Under the pieces are notes generated by a model. The model was not told the DNA's origin, made no database searches, and saw only the letters and a program-made list of their open reading frames with translations. A DNA stretch of 64,000 bases from Chryseobacterium capnotolerans. GTDB taxonomy: Bacteria; Bacteroidota; Bacteroidia; Flavobacteriales; Weeksellaceae. How positions within the stretch are numbered: the first letter of the stretch is position 1; each line of letters begins with the position of its first letter. The position numbers were made by a program, and so were the translations under genes. This document shows positions 9,450-17,454 of the stretch, piece after piece. Location: positions 2,485,001-2,549,000 of the forward strand of contig NZ_CP065589.1 of the NCBI RefSeq assembly GCF_021278965.1, in the 5' to 3' direction.

Positions 9450-9752
9450 TTATTCTTTAAATATATCTTTCATCATCTTTTCAAGGAATTGGGTCGTCTC
9501 TTCTTCGACCATTTTTTCAGATTTTGCTACTAATTCTTTGTGAAAAGGTTCACAACAGGCTTTTATTCCAAACCCATCATCTGTTTTAATAAATTCCGGA
9601 TGCAAGTTATGTTCTTTACAAACTTCAGCCTCTATGGTCTGCTTTATTAAATCATAATTCAAATCAAACATATTTTCTATTTTTATTTCATTGGTTGGAG
9701 ATAAAGATAGTAATAATTTATATTCATAGGACACCGTATTTTTACGGTACAT
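9450..9752 (-). CDS. Hypothetical protein, up to 100 aa
   Basis: Unknown function. The longest frame begins at 9752, only a few bases past the T-tract of the upstream gene's terminator, leaving no room for its own promoter. An internal ATG at 9671 (MFDLNYDLIKQTIE, 73 aa) is therefore at least as likely. The product is acidic and helical, with a CKEHNLHPEFIKTDDGFGIK motif, two adjacent Cys (KACCEP) and a charged C-terminal helix. Confidence 0.5.
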   Translation of the reverse strand: MYRKNTVSYEYKLLLSLSPTNEIKIENMFDLNYDLIKQTIEAEVCKEHNLHPEFIKTDDGFGIKACCEPFHKELVAKSEKMVEEETTQFLEKMMKDIFKE

Positions 9753-9756
9753 TGAA

Positions 9757-9786
9757 ACAAAAAAACCACCCTTCTCAGGATGGCTT
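9757..9786 (-). terminator. Rho-independent terminator of the isomerase gene pair
   Basis: Read on the minus strand, AGCCATCC pairs with GGGTGGTT around TGAGAA (one G-U and one mismatch) and is followed by a T run. It lies about 20 bp after the stop of the isomerase gene at 9807. Confidence 0.7.
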
Positions 9787-9806
9787 TCATATTTTTAAAA
9801 ATTCAA

Positions 9807-10922
9807 TTATTTTACTTTTACAAGCTCAACATCGAAAACTAACCAAGAGTTTGGTGGAATAACTCCTCCTGCTCCTCTTTCTCCGTAAGCCATTGCCGGC
9901 GGGATTAATAAAGTAGCAGTTTCTCCTTCTTTCAATAACAGAATCCCTTCATCCCATCCTTTGATTACTCTTCCCATTCCGATTGGAATATCAATTGGCT
10001 CATTTCTCTTGAATGAAGAATCAAATTCAGTTCCATCTACTAATTTTCCTGCATAGTGTACAGAAACATTATCACCTGCTTTTGGAGCTTTTCCGTCAGC
10101 AGTTTTAGTGATTTTGTAGTAAAGACCTGATTCAGTTTTTTGCATTCCAGCTTTTAAGCTTTCAACTAATTTTTCCTGGTTTGCTTTGAACTCTTCTTCT
10201 TTTTTCTTTTTCTCAGCTTCTTCTTTAGCAATGAAAGCTTTGTTATTTTCTGCGATTTTAGCTTTTCCTTCGTTGAAAGTTTTCGCTGCATCGTAGTTTT
10301 TGTACTCATCACCTTTACCGAAGATGGAAACTTTTTCTAAAACGATATCTGTTTTAGGCTTATCCTGAGCTCCTTTTTCAACATTTGCGATAGCATCAAT
10401 CACATCATTTCCTTTTACTACCTTTCCGAAGATCGTATGTCTTCCGTCTAACCAAGGAGTAGCGACTTCAGTGATGAAGAACTGAGAACCGTTTGTATTT
10501 GGACCTGAATTAGCCATAGAAAGAATACCTTTCCCAGTGTGTTTAAGGTCATTTCTTTCATCTTCAAATTTATATCCAGGATCTCCCATTCCTGTTCCCT
10601 GAGGATCACCTCCCTGAATCATAAAATCTTTGATCACTCTGTGGAAAATAGTTCCGTCATAATAAGGAACTCCTTTAGCCTTAGCTTTGTTGTCGATTTT
10701 CCCTTCTGCAAGACCGATAAAGTTGGCTACAGTTACTGGTGCTTTCTTGTCCTCAAACTTCACAATCATATTACCTTTTGTAGTTTGAAGATTGGCATAA
10801 AGCCCGTCATTAAGACCTTCGTAAGTTTCTTTGTCTACGTTCATTTTTTTATAAATTGGGGTACAACTCATCAGCGAAACACTTGCCGCTGCCAGAATTA
10901 TATTCTTGTTAAACAATTTCAT
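9807..10922 (-). CDS. Cyclophilin-FKBP fusion peptidyl-prolyl isomerase lipoprotein
   Basis: 371-aa fusion of two unrelated prolyl isomerase folds. A lipobox (SLMSC, Cys20) indicates export and lipid anchoring. The cyclophilin domain spans about residues 45-205 (FHRVIKDFMIQGGDPQGTG, then NGSQFFIT). A Lys/Glu-rich helical linker follows at about 215-255, then an FKBP domain at 265-370 (VHYAGKLVDGTEFDSS, IPPAMAYGERGAGGVIPPNS). It likely assists folding of exported proteins. It lies 3 bp after the gldI-like gene on the same strand, so the two form one transcript. Confidence 0.93.
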   Translation of the reverse strand: MKLFNKNIILAAASVSLMSCTPIYKKMNVDKETYEGLNDGLYANLQTTKGNMIVKFEDKKAPVTVANFIGLAEGKIDNKAKAKGVPYYDGTIFHRVIKDFMIQGGDPQGTGMGDPGYKFEDERNDLKHTGKGILSMANSGPNTNGSQFFITEVATPWLDGRHTIFGKVVKGNDVIDAIANVEKGAQDKPKTDIVLEKVSIFGKGDEYKNYDAAKTFNEGKAKIAENNKAFIAKEEAEKKKKEEEFKANQEKLVESLKAGMQKTESGLYYKITKTADGKAPKAGDNVSVHYAGKLVDGTEFDSSFKRNEPIDIPIGMGRVIKGWDEGILLLKEGETATLLIPPAMAYGERGAGGVIPPNSWLVFDVELVKVK

Positions 10923-10925
10923 GTA

Positions 10926-11438
10926 TTATAAAGCTTTTAATTTTATGATTAACGGGATATCATTGTCTATTTTCTTTTCATCTCCAAAAGTTCCATAAGC
11001 CAAAGAAGATGGTACCAAAAGCGTCACTTCCTCTCCATCATGTATAAAACGCAAAGCATTTTCCACTGCTCTCAGCTCATCAAAATGCCCGAACTTGGCA
11101 TCTCTTCTTTCAAAAGGCTGGTCGTAGATTTTCGTCTGGTCAAAATCATACAACTCATAAGAATAGGAAATCAGAGAGTTATCTACTCTTCTTTCTCTAC
11201 GATCGAAACCATCAACCGTAATCCAATAATTAAGCTGTGTAGGATAAAACTTTACGTTTTGTCCATTGATCCAATCCTGAATCTGACCCCTTTCGATGGT
11301 ATTCAGGTTTTTCATTCTGTTTTTAGAAACATCCAGATCTTTCTGGCTTAAAACACCGCCTACCGGAGGGTGGGCAGTCTGTGTATTTCTATTACAGCTC
11401 AGCAAACTTATGGCTGATATGAAGAGTAATTTTTTCAT
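10926..11438 (-). CDS. gldI: GldI-like gliding/T9SS-associated FKBP lipoprotein
   Basis: 170-aa lipoprotein (SLLSC lipobox, Cys15) with one divergent FKBP domain in the C-terminal half, ending in LLVPSSLAYGTFGDEKKI and an IPL strand. Size and arrangement fit GldI, the prolyl isomerase linked to gliding and type IX secretion in Bacteroidota. Gliding is not implied, since related non-gliding species also carry it. It is the promoter-proximal gene of the two-gene isomerase operon. Confidence 0.75.
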   Translation of the reverse strand: MKKLLFISAISLLSCNRNTQTAHPPVGGVLSQKDLDVSKNRMKNLNTIERGQIQDWINGQNVKFYPTQLNYWITVDGFDRRERRVDNSLISYSYELYDFDQTKIYDQPFERRDAKFGHFDELRAVENALRFIHDGEEVTLLVPSSLAYGTFGDEKKIDNDIPLIIKLKAL

Positions 11439-11683
11439 AACCTTTTGCGAAAATACACATTTTGTGAATCAATTACAAAAGCTTTAAACCATTAATGTAA
11501 ATTATATAAAAACCACTGTTGTCATCTATGGTCAAAATCTAGCTGCAAAAAATGGACTGATGTTCACAATCTGTGAACAAATATTATATATAAATAGCTG
11601 TATAAATAAGTACAATCTGTGGCTAGAGTTTAACTATAAATGCTCCGATCTTTTGATTTGAATGAAATGTAAAAGTATTGAAT

Positions 11684-11713
11684 AACAAAAAAAGCCGGGA
11701 AAATTCCCGGCTC
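11684..11713 (-). terminator. Rho-independent terminator of ilvE
   Basis: A perfect GCCGGGAA/TTCCCGGC stem with, on the minus strand, a seven-T tail. It lies just past the ilvE stop. The remaining spacer up to 11439 shows nothing else. Confidence 0.88.
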
Positions 11714-11733
11714 TCTATAATATTGAAATACTA

Positions 11734-12804
11734 TTAAACTGTTTCAAGTGCATGATCTACAACAACTCTCCATCCGAATGGATCTTCAGAAAGATTGTTT
11801 TGAAGATCTACTAAATCTTTCTTAAGAATGGCTGCATAGCTTTCTTCGTCTGATAATCTTGGAAGTGCTAATTTCTCACCTTCATATCCTAAAGCCTGGA
11901 ATTGAGTGGTTACTACCGCAGTTCCAACTCCCCATACTTCCTTAAGAGAACCATTTTTCAATGCTTCAATAACTGTTTTTACAGCAATTGGCTCCACTTT
12001 TACTTCGATTCCTCTTCTCTTAGCTAATTGAATGAAGCTGTCTCTTGTAACTCCGTCAAGAATTTTCTCAGATGTTGGTGGAGTATAGATTGTATCGTTA
12101 ATTCTTACAAATACGTTCATAGTACCACTTTCTTCGAAATACTCATGAGTTGCATCATCAGTCCAGATGATTTGTTCGTATCCTTCTTCAATAGCCAACT
12201 GAGTTGGGTAGAAAGAAGCCGCATAGTTACCGGCTGCTTTAGCAGAACCTACTCCTCCGTTTGCTGCTCTTGAATAGTGATCAGAGATTTTTACAGATAC
12301 TGGCTCTGAGTAATAGCTCTTTGCAGGTGTTGCTACGATAGCAAACATATATTTTTCAGAAACTCTTGCTTTCAAAGCTTCTTCTGTAGCGAAAATCAAT
12401 GGTCTGATATATAAAGACATACCTTCACCTTGAGGGATCCAGTCTCTGTCGATATCCACTAATGCTTTTAATCCGTCTAAAAACATTTCCTCAGTCACCT
12501 CAGGCATAGCAAGACGCTTCGCTGACTTGTTGATACGTTCAAAATTCTTTTCTGGCCTGAAAAGGAAAACCTGCCCATCTTTGTCTTTATAGGCTTTCAT
12601 ACCTTCAAAACAAGCTTGTCCATAGTTTACTCCCATCATGGCAGGTGTAAATGGTATTGGACCGTAAGGAACTAATTTTACATCACCCCATTTTCCGTTT
12701 TCATACTCACATATAATCATATGATCTATGAAAGTACCACCAAATGAAAAATTGTTAGGGTCAAATGTAGAAATTCTGGAGTTTTCAGTTTTTTGAATTA
12801 TCAT
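11734..12804 (-). CDS. ilvE: Branched-chain amino-acid aminotransferase
   Basis: 356-aa fold-type IV PLP aminotransferase that interconverts Val/Leu/Ile and their 2-oxo acids using glutamate/2-oxoglutarate. Motifs: YGQACFEGMKAYK near residue 61, FRPEKNFERINKSAKRL near 82, the PLP-lysine context GSAKAAGNYAASF near 185 and FEESGTMN near 225. Length is typical of the eukaryote-like BCAT group common in Bacteroidota. Monocistronic, with its own terminator; the start faces divergently to mnmD. Confidence 0.92.
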   Translation of the reverse strand: MIIQKTENSRISTFDPNNFSFGGTFIDHMIICEYENGKWGDVKLVPYGPIPFTPAMMGVNYGQACFEGMKAYKDKDGQVFLFRPEKNFERINKSAKRLAMPEVTEEMFLDGLKALVDIDRDWIPQGEGMSLYIRPLIFATEEALKARVSEKYMFAIVATPAKSYYSEPVSVKISDHYSRAANGGVGSAKAAGNYAASFYPTQLAIEEGYEQIIWTDDATHEYFEESGTMNVFVRINDTIYTPPTSEKILDGVTRDSFIQLAKRRGIEVKVEPIAVKTVIEALKNGSLKEVWGVGTAVVTTQFQALGYEGEKLALPRLSDEESYAAILKKDLVDLQNNLSEDPFGWRVVVDHALETV

Positions 12805-12868
12805 TTTTTAAAATTTTTACGATGTTCTACAAATTTAACATAATTTTCTAAATATAAAAATTTTAGAG

Positions 12869-12876
12869 TAAATTTG
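12869..12876 (+). promoter_or_regulatory. Candidate -7 box of mnmD
   Basis: TAAATTTG matches the Bacteroidota -7 consensus TAnnTTTG and lies 13 bp before the TTG start, implying a very short leader. A clear -33 element is not visible. Confidence 0.4.
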
Positions 12877-12889
12877 ACAAAAAAATAGC

Positions 12890-13564
12890 TTGAAAAGAGA
12901 GATTAAGACCACAAACGACGGAAGTAAAACATTGTTTATCAATGATTTAAATGAAAATTACCATTCTCATCACGGAGCTCTTCAAGAAGCAGAACACGTG
13001 TTTATCAAAAATGGATTAAATTTAATTAATGATTGCGAAATTAATATTTTAGAACTAGGTTTTGGAACAGGTTTGAATGTTTTAGTAACAATTAATGAAT
13101 ATTTAAAAACTGACAAAAATCATGTCATCAATTATTTTTCGCTTGAAAAATACCCCATAAATGAATCCGAAGTTAAGGATTTAGCCTACTTTGAACTTTT
13201 TGATAACCCTGAGTTCAAAAATATTTATCAGAAAATTCATCTGGCAGATTGGGAAAAGTCAGTAGAAATCATTAGTGGATTCAACCTTAAAAAGATAGAA
13301 TGTGACTTTTTTGATCTAAAGAATATAGACCTGCCTAAAATCAACCTTGTTTATTTTGATTGTTTCGGGGCAAGAGTACAGCCAGATCTTTGGGAAAAAC
13401 CATTATTCGAATTGGTCTCTGACAAAATGTCCATTAACGGATTATTAACGACTTACTCTTCTAAAGGAAGTGTAAGAAGAATTCTTCAGGAACTGAACTT
13501 TCAGGTTGAGAAAAAGCAGGGACCTCCGGGGAAAAGAGAAATGATTAACGCGATCAAGCTTTAA
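12890..13564 (+). CDS. mnmD: tRNA 5-methylaminomethyl-2-thiouridine methyltransferase
   Basis: 224 aa, homologous to the N-terminal methyltransferase domain of MnmC. It uses SAM to methylate the aminomethyl group at wobble U34 of tRNAs. Motifs are the SAM-binding LELGFGTGLN near residue 55 and YFDCFGARVQPDLW near 160. The FAD oxidase half of MnmC is absent, as usual for stand-alone MnmD. A TTG start is used, since no ATG precedes the conserved N-terminal region. Confidence 0.87.
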   Translation: MKREIKTTNDGSKTLFINDLNENYHSHHGALQEAEHVFIKNGLNLINDCEINILELGFGTGLNVLVTINEYLKTDKNHVINYFSLEKYPINESEVKDLAYFELFDNPEFKNIYQKIHLADWEKSVEIISGFNLKKIECDFFDLKNIDLPKINLVYFDCFGARVQPDLWEKPLFELVSDKMSINGLLTTYSSKGSVRRILQELNFQVEKKQGPPGKREMINAIKL

Positions 13565-13668
13565 TAAAGTAAAATACCCATTAGTGAATTTACATTTTCA
13601 TCTTTCATCAATATATGCCTCATAAAAATTTCTTACCTTAGCTATACAAAATATTATACATTATATAT

Positions 13669-14085
13669 ATGATAGACAAGATCAACATTAGAGTGTATGG
13701 CTGTGCAGTAAAAGATAAGAAAGTACTCACCTTGTTTGAAGAATATGCCGGCGAACCTTTAGTGAAATTTCCGGGTGGTGGATTGGAATATGGTGAAGGA
13801 ACGCTGGAATGCCTGCATCGTGAATTTGATGAAGAACTGAATGTGAAAATAGATATTGTAGAACATTTCTACACTCAGGAAAACTTTCTTGTTTCGCGCT
13901 TCAGAGAAAACGAACAGCTTCTTACCATATATTATATTGTAAACATTGTGGACGAAAAGGATTTCCTTATTTTGGATCCATGTATTGAAAAAACGGAATG
14001 GATGGATATTGACAGACCTGATAATCCTTTCCCTCTTCCTATAGATAAAATCGTTTTCGATAAATTAAAAGAAAAATTCCTGTAA
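13669..14085 (+). CDS. Nudix hydrolase
   Basis: 138 aa with a complete Nudix box starting at GGGLEYGEGTLE and closing with HREFDEELNV, so the REUxEE magnesium-binding helix is intact. It hydrolyses a nucleoside diphosphate linked to some moiety; the substrate cannot be told from sequence. A very strong hairpin overlaps the stop codon. Confidence 0.9.
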   Translation: MIDKINIRVYGCAVKDKKVLTLFEEYAGEPLVKFPGGGLEYGEGTLECLHREFDEELNVKIDIVEHFYTQENFLVSRFRENEQLLTIYYIVNIVDEKDFLILDPCIEKTEWMDIDRPDNPFPLPIDKIVFDKLKEKFL

Positions 14086-14105
14086 GCTCGCTTACAGGAA
14101 TTTTG
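14074..14105 (+). terminator. Strong terminator overlapping the Nudix stop codon
   Basis: TTCCTGTAAGC (14077-14087) and GCTTACAGGAA (14090-14100) form an 11-bp perfect stem followed by TTTT. The TAA stop lies within the left arm. Symmetry and flanking A/T suggest it also serves the convergent DUF4294 gene. Confidence 0.85.
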
Positions 14106-14119
14106 ATATTATTATTTAT

Positions 14120-14824
14120 TTACTTCTTTACTTTAAAATCAGTTGCTCCCGGATAAGGTTTCAGATACCCCGAATTCCAGTTAGACTGCAGTAATGATTC
14201 TACAAATTCGTCTGTTCTGTTTTTATGAGGATCATATCGTTCTTTTAAATCAATATCCGCCATCTTTCCTTTCAGATTCCACCAAAAGGCACTAAATCCA
14301 CCTCTCATCTCTTTAATGATTTCATATACATTTTTACCGGTTGCTCTATTCATTAGCTTTGCAAAAACTTGTCCTTCGGTAGTAGTAAGATCTCTTAATT
14401 GCTTTTCATATTGATCAGCAAGCATATTTTGCCTTTCTCTGATGAACTTTCTCTTGGCTTTATTATCCATATCAGTCATGTCTACCTGGATATCTCTGTA
14501 TTGCTGTAATGCAGTTACAAATAACGGATACACCCTATATAGCTTCTTGTTTAAGAAATAATAATAGTTTTTATCTAATTGATTATTGAACCTTGGTTTA
14601 TTCACTAAAACCAGTTCATCCATTACTACTACAGGCTCCCCATTTACTTCATAGATCTTAACTTTCTGCTGCTCGTCATAATAATACTTATTGCCAAATT
14701 CATCTACTTTTAAAGACTCAGCGGGGTATTGATTCAGCGGTTTTGCGACCACAGTATCTTCCTGCCCATAAACACTGGCTCCAAAAAAGAACATAAAAAG
14801 ACAGATAATCTTACTAAAATTCAT
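14120..14824 (-). CDS. DUF4294 domain-containing exported protein
   Basis: 234 aa from the ATG at 14824 (MNFSKIICLFMFFFGASVYGQ signal peptide); the longer frame to 14860 puts extra residues before the signal and is less likely. The body matches the Bacteroidota family DUF4294 (YYYFLNKKLYRVYPLF, KRKFIRERQ, GKNVYEIIKEMRGGFSAFWW). Function unknown. Its start is divergent from the M42 peptidase gene with a 51-bp gap. Confidence 0.8.
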   Translation of the reverse strand: MNFSKIICLFMFFFGASVYGQEDTVVAKPLNQYPAESLKVDEFGNKYYYDEQQKVKIYEVNGEPVVVMDELVLVNKPRFNNQLDKNYYYFLNKKLYRVYPLFVTALQQYRDIQVDMTDMDNKAKRKFIRERQNMLADQYEKQLRDLTTTEGQVFAKLMNRATGKNVYEIIKEMRGGFSAFWWNLKGKMADIDLKERYDPHKNRTDEFVESLLQSNWNSGYLKPYPGATDFKVKK

Positions 14825-14875
14825 TATTTTTACACTTATAAGAACAAAAATTAAACGCAAAAATCATTCCTTTTT

Positions 14876-15949
14876 ATGAAATTTGAAAAGAAATCTTTAA
14901 AATTTTTAGAAAAATATTTAAACACTTCATCTCCAACAGGTTACGAACATAAGGGACAAGAGGTTTGGATGGATTATATCAGACCTTATGTAGACAAGAT
15001 TGAAGTGGATCATTACGGAACATGCTACGGGATCATCAATCCTGAAGCAGAATTCAAAGTAGTGATTGAAGCTCATGCTGATGAAATTTCCTGGTATGTT
15101 AATTATATTACGGATGATGGATTGATTTATGTAATCAGAAACGGAGGCTCAGATCAGACCATTGCCCCATCAAAAGTAGTACACATTCACGGAGAAAACG
15201 GAATTGTAAAAGGTGTATTCGGATGGCCTGCCATTCATACCAGAGCCAATCAGGACGAGCCTACTCCAAAAATCGAAAATATCTTTATCGACTGTGGTGC
15301 TATTTCCAAAAAAGAAGTAGAAGACATGGGAATTTTTGTAGGATGTATGATCACCTACCCTGATGAATTCTTCGAAATGAATGACCGGTATTTTGTTTGC
15401 AGAGCTCTTGATAACAGAATCGGTGGTTTTATGATTGCTGAAGTAGCAAGGCTTCTAAAAGAAAACAAAAAATCTATTCCATTTGGTCTTTATATTACCA
15501 ATTCTGTACAGGAAGAAGTTGGGTTATACGGTGCTGATATGATTGCTGACACCATTAAACCTAATATTGCAATCGTAACTGATGTTACACACGATACAAC
15601 GACTCCAATGATCGAAAAAAAGAAAGAAGGAGATCAGAAGTGCGGCGCAGGACCTGTAGTATTCTTCGCACCAAGTGTTCACCATACTATCAGAGAGCTT
15701 ATTATTGACACCGCAAAAACAAAGAAAATTCCTTATCAAAGGGCTGCAGCAAGCAGAGCAACAGGAACAGATACTGATGCTTTTGCACATTCTAACGGCG
15801 GTGTGCCAAGTGCTCTAATTTCCTTACCTTTGCGCTATATGCATACAACAGTAGAAATGGTGTCTAAAGAAGACGTAGCCAATGTTATTAGATTGATCTA
15901 CGAAACAGTTCTGAAGATTAAGCCGGAGATGAAACTGAAGTATCATTAA
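14876..15949 (+). CDS. M42-family (glutamyl-type) aminopeptidase
   Basis: 357-aa cytoplasmic di-metal aminopeptidase of the tetrahedral type. The metal and catalytic motifs are all present: IEAHADEISW (His/Asp) near residue 65, ALDNRIGG near 180, SVQEEVGLYGA with the catalytic Glu near 210, VTDVTHDT near 235 and the late His in LRYMHTTVE. It degrades short peptides released by proteases. Often annotated as endoglucanase in old databases, which is a misnomer. Confidence 0.9.
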   Translation: MKFEKKSLKFLEKYLNTSSPTGYEHKGQEVWMDYIRPYVDKIEVDHYGTCYGIINPEAEFKVVIEAHADEISWYVNYITDDGLIYVIRNGGSDQTIAPSKVVHIHGENGIVKGVFGWPAIHTRANQDEPTPKIENIFIDCGAISKKEVEDMGIFVGCMITYPDEFFEMNDRYFVCRALDNRIGGFMIAEVARLLKENKKSIPFGLYITNSVQEEVGLYGADMIADTIKPNIAIVTDVTHDTTTPMIEKKKEGDQKCGAGPVVFFAPSVHHTIRELIIDTAKTKKIPYQRAAASRATGTDTDAFAHSNGGVPSALISLPLRYMHTTVEMVSKEDVANVIRLIYETVLKIKPEMKLKYH

Positions 15950-15966
15950 TAGGAGAAAGAACCAAG

Positions 15967-16034
15967 AGTAAAGAGAAAAGACTTAAAGTCATACATGATT
16001 AAACATCAAGTGTCTTTATTCTTTTCTCTTTATT
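15967..16034. repeat. Long imperfect palindrome between M42 gene and rpe
   Basis: AGTAAAGAGAAAAGA (15967-15981) pairs with TCTTTTCTCTTTATT (16020-16034) at 14 of 15 positions; the interior has AAGACTT and AAGTGTCTT. Like the elements at 1156, 22846 and 33404, one arm is purine-rich and the palindrome fills most of a short spacer between co-directional genes. Confidence 0.55.
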
Positions 16035-16064
16035 CTAACATCTAATATTAAGTAAAAAGTAAAA

Positions 16065-16715
16065 ATGAAAACGAAGCTTATTGCTCCATCCCTTTTATCT
16101 GCAGACTTTGGGAACCTGCAAAGAGACATTGAAATGTTAAACAATTCTCAGGCAGACTGGTTCCATATTGATGTAATGGACGGCAGATTCGTCCCTAACA
16201 TTTCATTTGGTTTTCCAGTAATGAAAACCGTTCAGCAGCATGCTAAAAAATTCGTGGATGTTCACTTAATGATCGTAGAGCCTGAAAAATATGTTGATGA
16301 ATTCATCAACCATGGTGCGGACCTTATATCTGTTCATTATGAAGCATGTACCCACCTTCACAGAACAATCCACCATATCCAAAGCAAAGGAGTAAAGGCC
16401 GGTGTTGTTCTAAATCCTTCTACCCCTGTTTTAATGCTTGAAGATATTATTGCAGATGTAGATCTTGTATTATTAATGAGTGTAAATCCAGGATTTGGAG
16501 GACAGAAATTCATTGAGAACACTTACAAGAAAATTGCTGAAACTAAAGATCTTATCCTGAGCAATAACTCAACCGCTCTTATTGAAGTAGACGGAGGCGT
16601 AAACCTTGACAATGCTTCTAAACTTTTCGAAGCTGGAGCAGATGTTCTGGTTGCCGGAAATGCAGTATTCTCTGCTGAAAGCCCGGAAAGAACTATTGAA
16701 CTTTTGAAAATCTAA
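16065..16715 (+). CDS. rpe: Ribulose-phosphate 3-epimerase
   Basis: 216-aa TIM barrel that interconverts ribulose-5-phosphate and xylulose-5-phosphate. Signature motifs: IAPSLLSADFGNL at the N-terminus, WFHIDVMDGRFVPN, VHLMIVEPEKY, LLMSVNPGFGGQ and EVDGGV near residue 175. Standard length. A terminator follows 22 bp after the stop. Confidence 0.95.
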   Translation: MKTKLIAPSLLSADFGNLQRDIEMLNNSQADWFHIDVMDGRFVPNISFGFPVMKTVQQHAKKFVDVHLMIVEPEKYVDEFINHGADLISVHYEACTHLHRTIHHIQSKGVKAGVVLNPSTPVLMLEDIIADVDLVLLMSVNPGFGGQKFIENTYKKIAETKDLILSNNSTALIEVDGGVNLDNASKLFEAGADVLVAGNAVFSAESPERTIELLKI

Positions 16716-16737
16716 AAAGATAGAAATTTACATAAAC

Positions 16738-16768
16738 AAAAGGCAGTTCCGATGGAGCTGCCTTTTTC
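16738..16768 (+). terminator. Rho-independent terminator of rpe
   Basis: AAAGGCAG (16738-16745) pairs with CTGCCTTT (16758-16765), extended by TTCC/GGAG inside, followed by further T. Confidence 0.85.
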
Positions 16769-16876
16769 AGTTTGAATTTGAGTCGTCCTGGTTATTAATT
16801 TTTTTCCAAAATTCTTAAATGTTTAATTCCTTCTTACTAACAAAACAAATTTCCGTATAAAATTAATTCCAGTCAA

Positions 16877-16892
16877 TCCGTAGAAATACGGA
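16877..16892 (-). terminator. Possible 3'-end hairpin of the MNIO operon
   Basis: TCCGTA-GAAA-TACGGA is a perfect 6-bp hairpin about 40 bp beyond the DUF1772 stop. There is no clean T-tract on the minus strand, so it may be an mRNA-end stabilising hairpin instead of a classical terminator. Confidence 0.35.
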
Positions 16893-16929
16893 ATTTATAG
16901 CTGAGTAGTTTCACTTATTACGTATCTCT

Positions 16930-17421
16930 CTATACTTCTTTATGCCAAATACAAGCACAAATTGTCAATATAATACTGACTACCGAAAAAACAGTTCTTA
17001 TATTATTCAGGAAATTCCATCTTGTTTCAAAATTCTCACGCATTTGTTTAATAGCCTCAATACCAGCTCCGGAGATATCAAATTGATCAAGCTGATCATT
17101 CATAGGAACATTTCCTGCTACTGTAACTCCAAAAACACCTATCAAATAAGCTAATGCTGCTAATAAAAGAAACATAAAAACAGGCTGTTCTCCACGCAGG
17201 AAGAATGCAGACACCGGAAGAAGAATTGCAGTCCCCATAAAACTTGCAAAAAAGACAGGATTCAGAATTTCACGATTGATATTCTGCATTGCCTTCAAAT
17301 ATTCAACATCTGACAGCTTTCCTAACCCAAGCACTACAGAACATGAATAAGCGTAAAAAAGCCCTGCAATAAGTGCTGTAAGTACAGCTGTGATGATTAA
17401 TAATACAGTTGTCATTTTCAT
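16930..17421 (-). CDS. DUF1772 four-helix membrane protein
   Basis: 163 aa with four predicted membrane helices (about residues 5-27, 55-77, 80-102, 138-158) and the loop GNVPMNDQLDQFD, characteristic of DUF1772 (anthrone-oxygenase-like). It begins 33 bp after the MNIO stop on the same strand and is probably the third gene of that operon. In characterised MNIO clusters a small membrane protein such as DoxX sometimes occupies this place, so a membrane partner role is an inference. Confidence 0.8.
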   Translation of the reverse strand: MKMTTVLLIITAVLTALIAGLFYAYSCSVVLGLGKLSDVEYLKAMQNINREILNPVFFASFMGTAILLPVSAFFLRGEQPVFMFLLLAALAYLIGVFGVTVAGNVPMNDQLDQFDISGAGIEAIKQMRENFETRWNFLNNIRTVFSVVSIILTICACIWHKEV

Positions 17422-17454
17422 ATAATTGATTTGTGGTTATTAGAGGATCATCAT